From JASHPR01 sp963795055 (GTDB lineage Bacteria; Actinomycetota; Actinomycetes; Streptosporangiales; Streptosporangiaceae), in assembly GCA_963795055.1 (NCBI GenBank), contig CAWCGJ010000042.1, positions 219,088-283,087 on the forward strand: a DNA stretch of 64,000 bases, given 5' to 3'. The position numbers were made by a program, and so were the translations under genes. Under the pieces are notes generated by a model. That model was not told where the DNA came from and did not search any database. It saw nothing but the letters and a program-made list of their open reading frames with translations. This document shows, in pieces, positions 27,852 through 35,995 of this stretch (its first letter is position 1; the number at the start of each line of letters is the position of its first letter).

Positions 27852-29033
27852 ATGATGGGACGGTTGATCGGACGGCTGCTGATCCGCGACCCCGGATCAC
27901 TTACCGCCGCCTCCCGCTCGCGCGCGCTCGCGTTCCGGGGCGTCGCGGGCTGCAGCGCGCTCGTGCTGCTCGGCGTCGGGGCCTATACCGGGCTGCAGCA
28001 GCCCGGCCCGCCCGGCTCGGGCAGCGTCCCGCCGGCCGCGGCCGCCCTGGCGAACGCCGCCTCGTTCCGGCAGATCATCCTCCCTGATCTGCTGGTCGTA
28101 GCGCCCACCGGGCTGACCAGCCAGCAGCTGACCGCGCTAGACAAGATCACCGGAGTCCGGAACATGATCGCCTTCGACGGCGCGGAGATCAAGGCCGGCA
28201 ACCGGCCGGTCAGCGTCATCGGCGTCAACCCGTCCCAGTTCCGGTCCTGGGTGCCGCTGCAGACCGCCTCGGACCAGCGCTTCTGGACCGCCCTGGCCAG
28301 CGGGCAGTTCGTCGCCTCCCAGTCCGCGCGCGCCTCGCTGGGCCTGCACCGCGGGGCCAGCTATCAGCTAACCGGCAGCACCAGCCAGGCGGTGACGTTC
28401 GGCGCCGCCGCCTCGCTCGGCATCGGGGGAGTCGACCTGCTCGTGGACACCCAGCTCTCCCGCAAGCTCGGCCTGGTGCACCGGGTCGCGGCCCTGATCA
28501 GCGCGCCCGGCGCCAGCCTGGCCACGCTGACCACGAAGGTCAGGGCGGTGCTCGGGCCCTCGGCCAAGATCGTCAGCCTGCGCCAGCAGCAGCTGCCCAC
28601 CGCGCCGGCCACGCCCGCCGCCCCGGCGGCTACGCCCGGCCAGCCGCCCAGCACCTACCTGCAGCTGTTCCAGGAGTCCGCCGCCCGGTACTGCCCGGGG
28701 CTGTCCTGGACGGTGCTCGCCGCGATCGGCCAGATCGAGAGCGCGGACGGCACGAACATGGGCCCGTCCAGCGCCGGCGCGCTGGGGCCGATGCAGTTCC
28801 TGCCGTCCACCTGGGCGGTCTGGGGGATCGACGCCTTCGGCCAGACCGGCCCGCCGGACATCATGAACCCCTACGACGCGGTGCCGTCGGCGGCCAGGAT
28901 GCTGTGCGCCGACGGAGCCGCGTCGGGCGGCAGCGGCCTGGCGGCCGCGATCTTCGACTACAACCACGCCACCTGGTACGTGAACGAGGTACTCGCGCTC
29001 GCCGCCGAGTACGCTCAGGATTATCCCTCTTGA
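27852..29033 (+). CDS. Membrane-anchored lytic transglycosylase with MacB-like N-terminal domain
   Basis: 393 residues. A TM anchor (VAGCSALVLLGVGAYTGL) is followed by a region (about 70-235) whose pattern (VSVIGVNPSQFRSWVPL; ALASGQFVASQSARASLGLH) resembles the extracytoplasmic core domain of MacB/FtsX-type permeases. A Pro/Ala linker leads to an SLT lytic-transglycosylase domain with catalytic Glu in IGQIESADG, then SSAGALGPMQFLPSTW and FDYNHATWYV. It cleaves peptidoglycan outside the membrane. The permease-like domain without a permease is unusual. Start could also be the second Met. Confidence 0.8.
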   Translation: MMGRLIGRLLIRDPGSLTAASRSRALAFRGVAGCSALVLLGVGAYTGLQQPGPPGSGSVPPAAAALANAASFRQIILPDLLVVAPTGLTSQQLTALDKITGVRNMIAFDGAEIKAGNRPVSVIGVNPSQFRSWVPLQTASDQRFWTALASGQFVASQSARASLGLHRGASYQLTGSTSQAVTFGAAASLGIGGVDLLVDTQLSRKLGLVHRVAALISAPGASLATLTTKVRAVLGPSAKIVSLRQQQLPTAPATPAAPAATPGQPPSTYLQLFQESAARYCPGLSWTVLAAIGQIESADGTNMGPSSAGALGPMQFLPSTWAVWGIDAFGQTGPPDIMNPYDAVPSAARMLCADGAASGGSGLAAAIFDYNHATWYVNEVLALAAEYAQDYPS

Positions 29034-29249
29034 CCGAGAAGCAGGGCGAGGCTCGTCTTTCGGGGCGGGGTAAGTCCTGCGTTGCTGCTGATCGACGTCC
29101 TGCCGGATGGTCGAGAGCAGTGCGTCGCCGCAGGGTGCTGCGAGGTAGGACGGCGGCTAGGAGTGCCTGTGCGTGCTGTGCCGGTTTACCCGGCCAGTCA
29201 ACTGGCTGCAGAGCATCCGGAGAGCCGAAACCACGTGCCTGTCCCGGGC
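29034..29249. other. Intergenic region before the ISKra4 element
   Basis: 216 bp with no gene. The last 9 bp (29241-29249, GTCCCGGGC) are the left copy of the target duplication of the ISKra4 element. Confidence 0.6.
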
Positions 29250-29334
29250 GGGTGTGGGACACGAATGTAGGGGTCGTTGATCGTCGCTGTTCGCGCGGCC
29301 ACTCTGAGATGGTTTATTTCTCAGAGGAGGCGCG

Positions 29335-30620
29335 GTGGCTGGCGAGGCGGGCCTGGCGGGGCTGGAGGCGGAGCGGGCGCGGCTGTATGCCGAGCTGAGC
29401 GGGGTTGGTGACTTCCGGCGGGGCACGCTCAGCGCGGTGTTCCGCAAGTGCGGCAAGCCGAACTGCCGGTGCGCGCAGCCGGGCGCAGCGGGGGCACGGC
29501 CCGCAGTGGAACTGGGCCCGGTGGGCGGGCGGCAAGACGGTGACCACGCACCCGCGGCCCGGTCCGGAGCTGGAGAAAGCGGAGCGTGAGGCGGCGGAGT
29601 GGGAGCGGTTCCGGGCGCTGACCGGGCAGATCGAGGCGGTGAACGAGGCGATCTGTGACGCCCGCCCGCCGTTGCCCTTGCCTGGCGAGGCGGCCCCTGA
29701 CGGCGAGGGGCAAAAAGGGGCGGCTCAGCCGGGAGCTCGCCGCGGCGCTCGCGGCGGAGGCTGCCGCCGAGGTAACCAGCCTGGCCGCTGCGGCGGCTGC
29801 GGCGCTGGCAGGCGGCGCGGGGCTGGAGGCCGCGGAGAAGGTGATCCGCGCCGGGCTGCTGCGGCTCGGCGCGGGCGTGCTGGAGGACCTGCTGGCCGCC
29901 GATCCCGGCTACGCGCGGCCCGCGCGCTGACTGCGGCTGCGGCCACCGGGCGGAGATCGCCGGCTACCGGGACAAGACGGCGGGCACGGTGCTCGGCCGG
30001 GTCGCCATCCGGCGGGCCTGGTATCACTGCGGTCAGTGCCATCACGGGCTCGCGCCCCGCGACGCCCAGCTGGGGGTGGCCGGGTCTGCCATGTCGCCGG
30101 GGCTGCGGAAGATGTGCGCGCGGGCCGCCGCGGCGGTGCCGTTCGCCGCCGCCGCGCGGCTGATCAGCGAGCTGGCCGGGATCACCGTGACCGGCAAGCG
30201 CGCCGGGCGGCGCGCCGAAGCCGACGGGCAGGCCGCGGCCGCCGTCATCGAGGCGCAGGCCGCCGCCGTGCAGGCACGCGCGCTGGTGCCGCTGCCGCCC
30301 GCCCCGCCGCTGCCTGACATCGTGTATGTCGCCATCGACGGGACCGGCGTGCCGGTGACCGCCGGCTGAAGCCGAGGGCCGGCCCGGCAAGGGCGAGGAC
30401 GGCACCGCCCGCACCCGCGAGGTGAAGATGGCCGTCGTGTTCACCCAGACCAGCCTCGACGAGGACGGCCGCCCGGTCCGCGACCCCGCGTCCTCCTCGT
30501 ATGTGGCCACCTTCGCCCCGGCGGCCGCGTTCGGCACCCTCATGGCCGCCGAGGCCCGCCGCCGCGGCGCCGACTGCATCCGCCAGCTCGTCGTCCTGGG
30601 CGACGGCGCCGCCTGGATCT
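29335..30620 (+). pseudogene. ISKra4 transposase, 5' part
   Basis: The N-terminal region has FRRGTLSAVFRKCGKPNCRC, as in ISKra4 proteins, then CGHRAEIAGYRDKTAGTVLG, RAWYHCGQCHHGLAPRD and DIVYVAIDGTGVPVT, and stops being recognisable after DGAAWI at 30620, where the RIT element begins. Independent of that insertion, the frame changes near 29490, 29715, 29925 and 30365; the last looks like one extra G in GCCGGCTGAAGCC. The gene is broken in any case. Confidence 0.85.
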
Positions 30621-30647
30621 GCTATCCCGACGTCGGGATAGCAGATC
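30616..30647. repeat. 32-nt perfect palindrome at the left RIT junction
   Basis: 30616-30647 reads the same on both strands; its core is CTATCCCGACGTCGGGATAG. It covers the last bases of the transposase target (GATCT) and the left end of the RIT element. The right junction has no such palindrome. Confidence 0.9.
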
Positions 30648-30727
30648 TTATTCCGGTGCCGCGGTTATCCCGAGGTGCTTGAGTCCGGGCCGGTGCAGGG
30701 CGGGTTTCATGGTCCGGGCCGGGATAA

Positions 30728-31717
30728 TCAGAGGCGGTCGAGGAAGTCGATGATGTCGTCGGGCGGTCGGTAGCGGCCTGGCTGGCCGTCGACAGGGACG
30801 GTGCGGTCGAGGGCGCGCTGCTTGAGTTCGAGGTCGGCTTTGAGGTAAATCATCGTGGTCCGGGTCGATTCGTGGCCCATCCACAAGGCGATGACGGCGA
30901 TGTCGATGCCGGAGCGGAGCATCCTCACCGCGCAAGAATGCCTCAGGACATGGGGAGTGACGTTCTTGCTGGTCAGGGAGGGGCAGGTGATCGCGGCGGT
31001 CGCGGCGTGGCGTTTGACGCAGTCCTCGATGGCGTCCTGGCTCATCGGGGTGCCGCGCCGGGTCGGGAACACGGGGCTGCCCGGTCCGCCGGGGTTTTCC
31101 CCGAGCCATGCGGCCAGGACGGCGACGGTGTCGCGGAGCAGCGGTGTCACCCGGTCTTTCCTGCCCTTGCCGTGGCATTCCAGGTGGGGGCCGTCGCCCA
31201 GGTGGGTGTCGGCGCGGGTGAGGCCGGCCAGTTCGCCGGCGCGCAGGCCGGTGGTGACGGCGGCCAGCATCAGGGCGTGGTCGCGGCGGCCTGTCCAGGT
31301 GCCGGGATCGGGCGCCTGCAGGAGAGCGGTGATTTCCTCCTCGCTCAGGTGGGTGACGACGGTGGTCCGGAATCGCTTGCCGGGGACGGCCAGGACGCGG
31401 GCGATGTCGTCGGCGTGCTCGGGATGCTGCGGCGCGGCGCAGGCGAACATCGAGTGGATCGCGGCGAGCCGCAGGTTCCGGGTCCGGACGGTGTTGCCCC
31501 GCTGGTGCTCAAGGTGGTCGAGGAAACCGGTGACCAGCGGGGCGCTGAGATCGGCGAAGTCCAGTTCCGAGGGCGCCTTGCCCGTCTGGGCGGCGGCGAA
31601 CAGCAGCAGGAGCCGCCAGGTGACGCGGTAGGAGCGGATGGTGTGGCCGCTGGCCTGGAGTTGCCGCATCAGCCGGTCGGTGAAGAACGCCTGCAGGGAG
31701 GGCGCGAGCAGCGTCAT
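30728..31717 (-). CDS. RIT tyrosine recombinase, third gene
   Basis: 329 residues from ATG 31717, which overlaps the stop of the preceding gene (ATGA). N-terminal SAM-like DNA-binding domain (LMRQLQASGHTIRSYRVTW) and C-terminal catalytic domain: Arg in TTGLRAGELAGL, Lys in GKGRKDRVTP, HVLRHSC and the nucleophile Tyr in MGHESTRTTMIYLKAD. All catalytic residues are present. It probably works with the two upstream recombinases. Confidence 0.9.
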   Translation of the reverse strand: MTLLAPSLQAFFTDRLMRQLQASGHTIRSYRVTWRLLLLFAAAQTGKAPSELDFADLSAPLVTGFLDHLEHQRGNTVRTRNLRLAAIHSMFACAAPQHPEHADDIARVLAVPGKRFRTTVVTHLSEEEITALLQAPDPGTWTGRRDHALMLAAVTTGLRAGELAGLTRADTHLGDGPHLECHGKGRKDRVTPLLRDTVAVLAAWLGENPGGPGSPVFPTRRGTPMSQDAIEDCVKRHAATAAITCPSLTSKNVTPHVLRHSCAVRMLRSGIDIAVIALWMGHESTRTTMIYLKADLELKQRALDRTVPVDGQPGRYRPPDDIIDFLDRL

Positions 31718-32673
31718 GACTGCCCCGCCCGGGAAGCGCCACCGCCCTGGTCGACGTGGGCCTGCAGCCGCTGCGCTGCCAGCGCCATCAGTTCCGGGGA
31801 CGCGGACACATACCAGTAGGTCGAGGCCGGCCCGGAATGCCCCATGACGGTGGACAGCCACGGCAGGCGGGCGGGCACGTCGGCGCCGTCGCGATACCAG
31901 CCTGCCAGCATGTTCACCGCGAAGGTGTGCCTCAGGCCGTGGACGGTCGGGCGGCAGCGCCCGGTCCTGGGCCCGAGCCCGGCCGCGGCGACCAGGCCGG
32001 TGAAGGCCTTGTGGACGGCGTTGTAGGTGAGGCGGTCCCCAGTGCGGGAGACCAGGACCGCGGGCACGGGCCGTCCGGGGAGCACCTGGTCGCGGCGGTG
32101 CCGGTAGCCGGCGAGCGCGGCGAGGGCCGTGGGGTGGAGCGGGACCAGGCGGAAGCTCTGCGCCTTGTCCTGGCAGACGATCAGCATGCCTTCCCCGGCG
32201 TCGACGTCGTCGTCATCGAGCGCGAGCGCCTCGCCGATCCTCAGCCCGGTGACTGCCAGCAGCCCGATGAGGAAGGTGTAGGTCTCGGCGCGCAGCGGGC
32301 CCCGCAGCCGGGCGGCCGCGGCCTGCAGCGCGGCGATGTCGGCGGGCGAGAACAGGTAGGGCACCGCCCGCACCCGCCGCCGGGGAAACAAGCCGGGAGG
32401 CGGGACCTCATGGGCCGGGTCGTGGGCGTGCAGGAAGACGGCGAAGCCGCGGACCGCTTCCATGCCCAGCCCCGGAGCCGCTGACCCGTGCCGGGACTGG
32501 CTCACCCAGTCCGCTGCCGCCTCCACGGTGAGCGTGTCCAGTTCGCGCTCGCCGAGGTAGTCCAGGAACTGCCGCAGGTACCGCTCGGCCCTGATGAGCT
32601 TGCAGCCGAGCGCTCGGCGCAGGATCAGGTAGTCATCGAGACAGCCGGCGAGCGTGCTGGCCGGCGGGTTCAT
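31714..32673 (-). CDS. RIT tyrosine recombinase, second gene
   Basis: 319 residues, intact; ATG 32673 overlaps the stop of the first recombinase (ATGA). Catalytic residues: Arg in VTGLRIGEALAL, HGLRHTFAV, and Tyr in MGHSGPASTYWYVSAS. The N-terminal domain shows LGCKLIRAERYLRQFLDYL. The coupling implies fixed stoichiometry of the three proteins. Confidence 0.9.
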   Translation of the reverse strand: MNPPASTLAGCLDDYLILRRALGCKLIRAERYLRQFLDYLGERELDTLTVEAAADWVSQSRHGSAAPGLGMEAVRGFAVFLHAHDPAHEVPPPGLFPRRRVRAVPYLFSPADIAALQAAAARLRGPLRAETYTFLIGLLAVTGLRIGEALALDDDDVDAGEGMLIVCQDKAQSFRLVPLHPTALAALAGYRHRRDQVLPGRPVPAVLVSRTGDRLTYNAVHKAFTGLVAAAGLGPRTGRCRPTVHGLRHTFAVNMLAGWYRDGADVPARLPWLSTVMGHSGPASTYWYVSASPELMALAAQRLQAHVDQGGGASRAGQS

Positions 32674-33914
32674 GACGCGCCCGCCGGGCTGGGCACGGAC
32701 GGCGCGGGCCAGGGAGGGGCCAGCGGCCGCAGGGCGGCGACATCGACCTTGGCATACAGCGACGTGGTGCGCTCGTCGTCATGCCGCAGGACCTGGCCGA
32801 TCTCGGCCAGGGGCGCGCCGGCTGCCTGCATCGCCGTCGCGGCGAGATAGCGGAGCTGATGGGGCCGCACCCGGTCCAGCCCGGCGCGGCCGGCGGCCCT
32901 GGCCACCGCGTGCCCGACACCGTAACCGCTCAGGCCGCGGCGCGGTGCCACGCTGCGGACGAACACCCTGCGGTCAAGCGCGGCTGCCGGCCGCCCGTCC
33001 CGCAGGTAGGCGATGACCGCCTCCGCGACGTCGCGGGGAAGGGGAAGCTCGTCACGACGGCCGCCTTTCCCGCTGATCATGACGATCCCCGAGCGCCAGT
33101 CCACGTCCTCCAGCGTCAGCGCGGCGACCTCGCGCGCCCGCAGGCCCATCCGCTTCAGGGCCAGCACGATCGCGTAGTCGCGGAGTCCCTGGGCGGTCGT
33201 GCGGTCGCAGGCGGCCAGCAGCGAGGCAGCGTCCGCCTCGGTCACGAGCGCGGGCATCCGGATCCGCCTCCTGCGATATGCCCCCGGCACCGCCCTGGCG
33301 AGCGGGACCGCGATCAGCCCTTCGGCATACAGCCAGGTCAGGAACGTCCGCAGCATGCTCGCGGTGTTCTGCGTGGTGCCCGGGGCCTGGATGCGGGCCA
33401 TGCCGGCCAGGAAAGCGGTGACGTCCGAGGCCGCGAGGGCGCTCACGAGCGGCCCGCTCTCTTCGTCTGGGCCTGGCCCGGCTGCCGCCAGGAACCGGCG
33501 CGCTGAGTCCAGGTGAGCGCCGCGCGTCTTGTCCGCAAGCCCGCGCGCATCCGCCAGGAACGCCCCGAACCGCTCCAGCAGATGCCGCGCGTCCGCCGCC
33601 GGACCAGGGGCCGTCGCCGGCCGGACGGCGCCCAGCCCGCGCAGGTAGCCGAGCATCCAGGCCAGCGACTGCCCGGTCAGCTGGCTGGAGGATCCGGCAG
33701 CCCGGCGGGCGGCTGCGAACTCGCCGATCGTCTCGTCCCCGATGTCGTCCGCGGTCATGCCGCGTCCGGCGAGCCATTGGCTCAGGTGCGCCGCTGCCTC
33801 AAGCTTGCGCCTGGTCCCCGCCGGGGTATAGCCCAGCCGGGCCAGTTCCGCGTCGAACCCGGCCGCGAACGGTTCCAGCGGCCCAGACCATTTCACTTGC
33901 GACTTACTGTGCAT
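32670..33914 (-). CDS. RIT tyrosine recombinase, first gene
   Basis: About 414 residues, the longest of the three. Start ATG 33914 is preferred to 33941 because of the GGGAGGAAGG ribosome site. Long N-terminal region with core-binding domain (TRGAHLDSARRFLAA; TQNTASMLRTFLTWLYAEG), then catalytic residues: Arg in MGLRAREVAAL, Lys in SGKGGRRDELPL, HQLRYLAAT, and Tyr in LRHDDERTTSLYAKVD. Intact. Confidence 0.9.
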   Translation of the reverse strand: MHSKSQVKWSGPLEPFAAGFDAELARLGYTPAGTRRKLEAAAHLSQWLAGRGMTADDIGDETIGEFAAARRAAGSSSQLTGQSLAWMLGYLRGLGAVRPATAPGPAADARHLLERFGAFLADARGLADKTRGAHLDSARRFLAAAGPGPDEESGPLVSALAASDVTAFLAGMARIQAPGTTQNTASMLRTFLTWLYAEGLIAVPLARAVPGAYRRRRIRMPALVTEADAASLLAACDRTTAQGLRDYAIVLALKRMGLRAREVAALTLEDVDWRSGIVMISGKGGRRDELPLPRDVAEAVIAYLRDGRPAAALDRRVFVRSVAPRRGLSGYGVGHAVARAAGRAGLDRVRPHQLRYLAATAMQAAGAPLAEIGQVLRHDDERTTSLYAKVDVAALRPLAPPWPAPSVPSPAGAS

Positions 33915-34079
33915 GACTGCCTTCCTCCCGTGATTGGCCATCGCCAGGATCGCCTCACGGAAGGCCAGCTCACAGAGCCGTGACAGCTGAAATTATCCCG
34001 GCATGCTTGGCCGACTCACGCTTGCAAGCAGCACGATCACGTGAACTATCGGGATAACCGCGGCACCGGAATAAGATCT

Positions 34080-34566
34080 GGAACCTCGCCGGCCAGCACT
34101 TCCCCGAAGCCACCCAGATCGTCGACCTGTACCACGCCCGCGAGCACCTGCACGAGCTGGCCAGACTCCTGGAATTCATGCTCGGCGACCACAAAGACGA
34201 CTGGCTGGCGGCCCGCCTGGCCGAGCTGGACGCCGGCGAACACCAGCGCCATCTGCGCCGCCGCCGCGCACTTTCCCGCTGACAGGCAAGAAAGCAAGCG
34301 ACCTCCAGACAACGCCCTGGGTTACTTCGAGCACAACGCCCACCGGATGTGTTACGCCGCACTTGCAAGTGCTCGGCATGTTCACCGGATCCGGGGCCGT
34401 GGAAGCAGGATGCAAAGCGATCATCGCCCAGCGCTGCAAACTGTCCGGCATGCGATGGACCCTCGCCGGCGCCCACGGCATCCTCACCCTGCGCTGCCTG
34501 GACGCCGGCGGTCGGCGGGAAGAAACCCGGACCCGGCCCAGCCGGGCCTACGCCGGCGCAGCCTGA
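34080..34566 (+). pseudogene. ISKra4 transposase, 3' part
   Basis: Directly after the RIT right end the reading resumes as WNLAGQHFPEATQIVDLYHA and REHLHELARLLEFMLGDHKD, continues with LGYFEHNAHRM in another frame, and ends LGMFTGSGAVEAGCKAIIAQ, then CKLSGMRWTLAGAHGILTL, stop at 34566. These are the conserved C-terminal ISKra4 segments. Frame changes near 34240-34290 and 34365 add to the disruption. Confidence 0.85.
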
Positions 34567-34706
34567 CCCAGCATCTGAACACACACCACACTCAGACAGC
34601 CCAGCCCAGCCGAAGTTACCAGCCACTCACCTACATTCTTGTCCCATACCCGTCCCGGGCGCAATCACTCTGGTTTGTCGTCGGCCATGGGTAGGCTGAT
34701 CATGCG

Positions 34707-35951
34707 ATGGCAATCAGGAACCGGCTTTGCCCAGGCCCGGGACAGCTTGCTTTCCTGGGCGAGCACTGCGCTCATGCGCGCCGGGTGTGGAACCTCGCTG
34801 TCGAGCAGCAGTCCTGGTGGTGGCCAGGCCGAGGCAGCGCGCCGTCGGTCGCGGAACGGTACCGCCAGCTGGCCCAGGCCCGGCGAGCCGAGCCGTGGCT
34901 GGGCGCTGGGTCCTCGTCGGTACAGCAGCAGGCGCTGCGGGACTTCGACCGGGCCATGGCCGCGTTCGTCGATCACGGTAACCCGGCCTGTCGGCCGGGT
35001 TACCGGAGCAGGCGCGGCGCCCAGGGCTTCGCGATCCGCGACACGCGAGTACGGCGCGTCAGCCGACGGTGGGGGGAGGTGCATGTCCCCAAGTGCGGAT
35101 GGGTGCGGTTCCGGTGGACCAGGCCTCTGCCGCTCAGGCTCGGCGTGGCCCGGGTCACCTGCGATCGCGCCGGGCGCTGGCATGTTTCCTTCCCGGCCCC
35201 GCAGCCTCCAGTGGCCCGCGAGCCCACTGGCAAGACGACCGCCGTCGACCGGGGCGTGTGCACCGCCCTGGTCACCTCCGATGGCCACCACTACCGGGCG
35301 CCACGGATCTCCGACCGCCAGGCGGCACGGTACCTGGCCTTGCAGCGCCGTCTGGCCCGCCAGCGAAAGGGATCGGGGAAGCGCGAGCGCACCCGCCAGG
35401 CCATGGCGCTAATCGCTGCCCGGGCGGCCGGGCGGCGCCAAGACTGGGCAGAGAAGCTCAGTACCCGGCTGGTCCGCGACAACGACATCATCGTCCTGGA
35501 GAAGCTCAACATCCCGGGCATGACGCGCAAGCCCAAGCCGAAGCCCGACCCTGCCCAGCCCGGTGCTTTCCTGCCCAACCGGGCCCGGGCCAAGGCCGGG
35601 CTGAGCCGCGGGATCCTCGCGTCGGCTTGGGGCATCCTCGGCCAGCGTGTCAAAGACAAGGGCGATGCGTCAGCAGTCATGGTGGTCTTCGTCGACCCTC
35701 GCTTCACCTCGCAGGAATGCCATGCCTGCGGCCACACCGATACAGCGAACCGCGATAGCCAAGCGATCTTCGCCTGCCTCTCGTGCGGCTACCAGGACCA
35801 CGCGGACCGCAATGCCGCTCTTAACATCCTTGCCCGGGGACTGCCGCTTGCCGCTGGCGAGCTGGTCCCTGCGCCAGCCGCGGGGCACGCGGCGCTACGC
35901 CCGCATCAGCCTGCCCTGGCAGCCGCGGGAACCACTCGGGAGGCGGCGTGA
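34707..35951 (+). CDS. tnpB: TnpB RNA-guided nuclease (IS605/IS1341-type), element 1
   Basis: 414 residues, intact. RuvC residues: Asp in TAVDRGVCTAL, Glu in IVLEKLNIPGM, Asp in DHADRNAALNI. A zinc ribbon sits between (CHACGHTDTANRDSQ with FACLSCGYQ). No tnpA gene is beside it, so this is a TnpB-only element that would move only with TnpA supplied elsewhere. TnpB uses an omega RNA from its 3' end to cut DNA next to a TAM. Its left boundary touches the ISKra4 target duplication at about 34660. Confidence 0.9.
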   Translation: MAIRNRLCPGPGQLAFLGEHCAHARRVWNLAVEQQSWWWPGRGSAPSVAERYRQLAQARRAEPWLGAGSSSVQQQALRDFDRAMAAFVDHGNPACRPGYRSRRGAQGFAIRDTRVRRVSRRWGEVHVPKCGWVRFRWTRPLPLRLGVARVTCDRAGRWHVSFPAPQPPVAREPTGKTTAVDRGVCTALVTSDGHHYRAPRISDRQAARYLALQRRLARQRKGSGKRERTRQAMALIAARAAGRRQDWAEKLSTRLVRDNDIIVLEKLNIPGMTRKPKPKPDPAQPGAFLPNRARAKAGLSRGILASAWGILGQRVKDKGDASAVMVVFVDPRFTSQECHACGHTDTANRDSQAIFACLSCGYQDHADRNAALNILARGLPLAAGELVPAPAAGHAALRPHQPALAAAGTTREAA

Positions 35952-35995
35952 GCCGTCCCCGGGATCCTCGTCCTTCAGGGCGAGGAGGATGTCAA
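35900..35995 (+). ncRNA. Candidate omega RNA 3' part and right end of TnpB element 1
   Basis: The tnpB 3' end and 44 bp beyond it hold a hairpin (ATCCTCGTCCTTCAGGGCGAG, 35964 on) and finish in GAGGAGGATGTCAA, the same ending as element 2. In this family the guide is the DNA just outside the right end, here starting at 35996, the hemH ATG. The 5' limit of the RNA is not visible. Confidence 0.55.

Larger units (their letters stand above)
30621..34079 (-). mobile_element. RIT element (recombinase-in-trio)
   Basis: Three overlapping tyrosine-recombinase genes in one direction, bounded by perfect 31-bp inverted repeats (30643-30673 and 34049-34079, starting AGATCTTATTCCGGTGCC at the left). Further inward, CCGGGATAAT-type motifs recur (about 30719-30728 and 33993-34003 in inverse orientation). 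This matches the description of RIT elements: three adjacent recombinases plus palindromic inverted ends, no other cargo. It is inserted into the ISKra4 transposase; GATCT or AGATCT occurs at both junctions. Confidence 0.88.
29250..34651 (+). mobile_element. ISKra4-family insertion sequence, interrupted by a RIT element
   Basis: The ends carry 22-bp inverted repeats (29250-29271 and 34630-34651) with two mismatches (GGGTGTGGGAC / GGGTATGGGAC outermost). A 9-bp direct repeat, GTCCCGGGC, flanks them at 29241-29249 and 34652-34660, the expected target-site duplication. Removing the inner 3459 bp (30621-34079) leaves an element of about 1.94 kb and rejoins the transposase in frame (AAWI + WNLA). 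Confidence 0.85.

Noticed and set aside
30728..33914. Three tyrosine recombinases read as phage integrases or XerC/XerD
   Set aside because: They overlap one another, are bounded by 31-bp inverted repeats, interrupt a transposase and have no phage or att-type tRNA context, so a RIT element explains them better.
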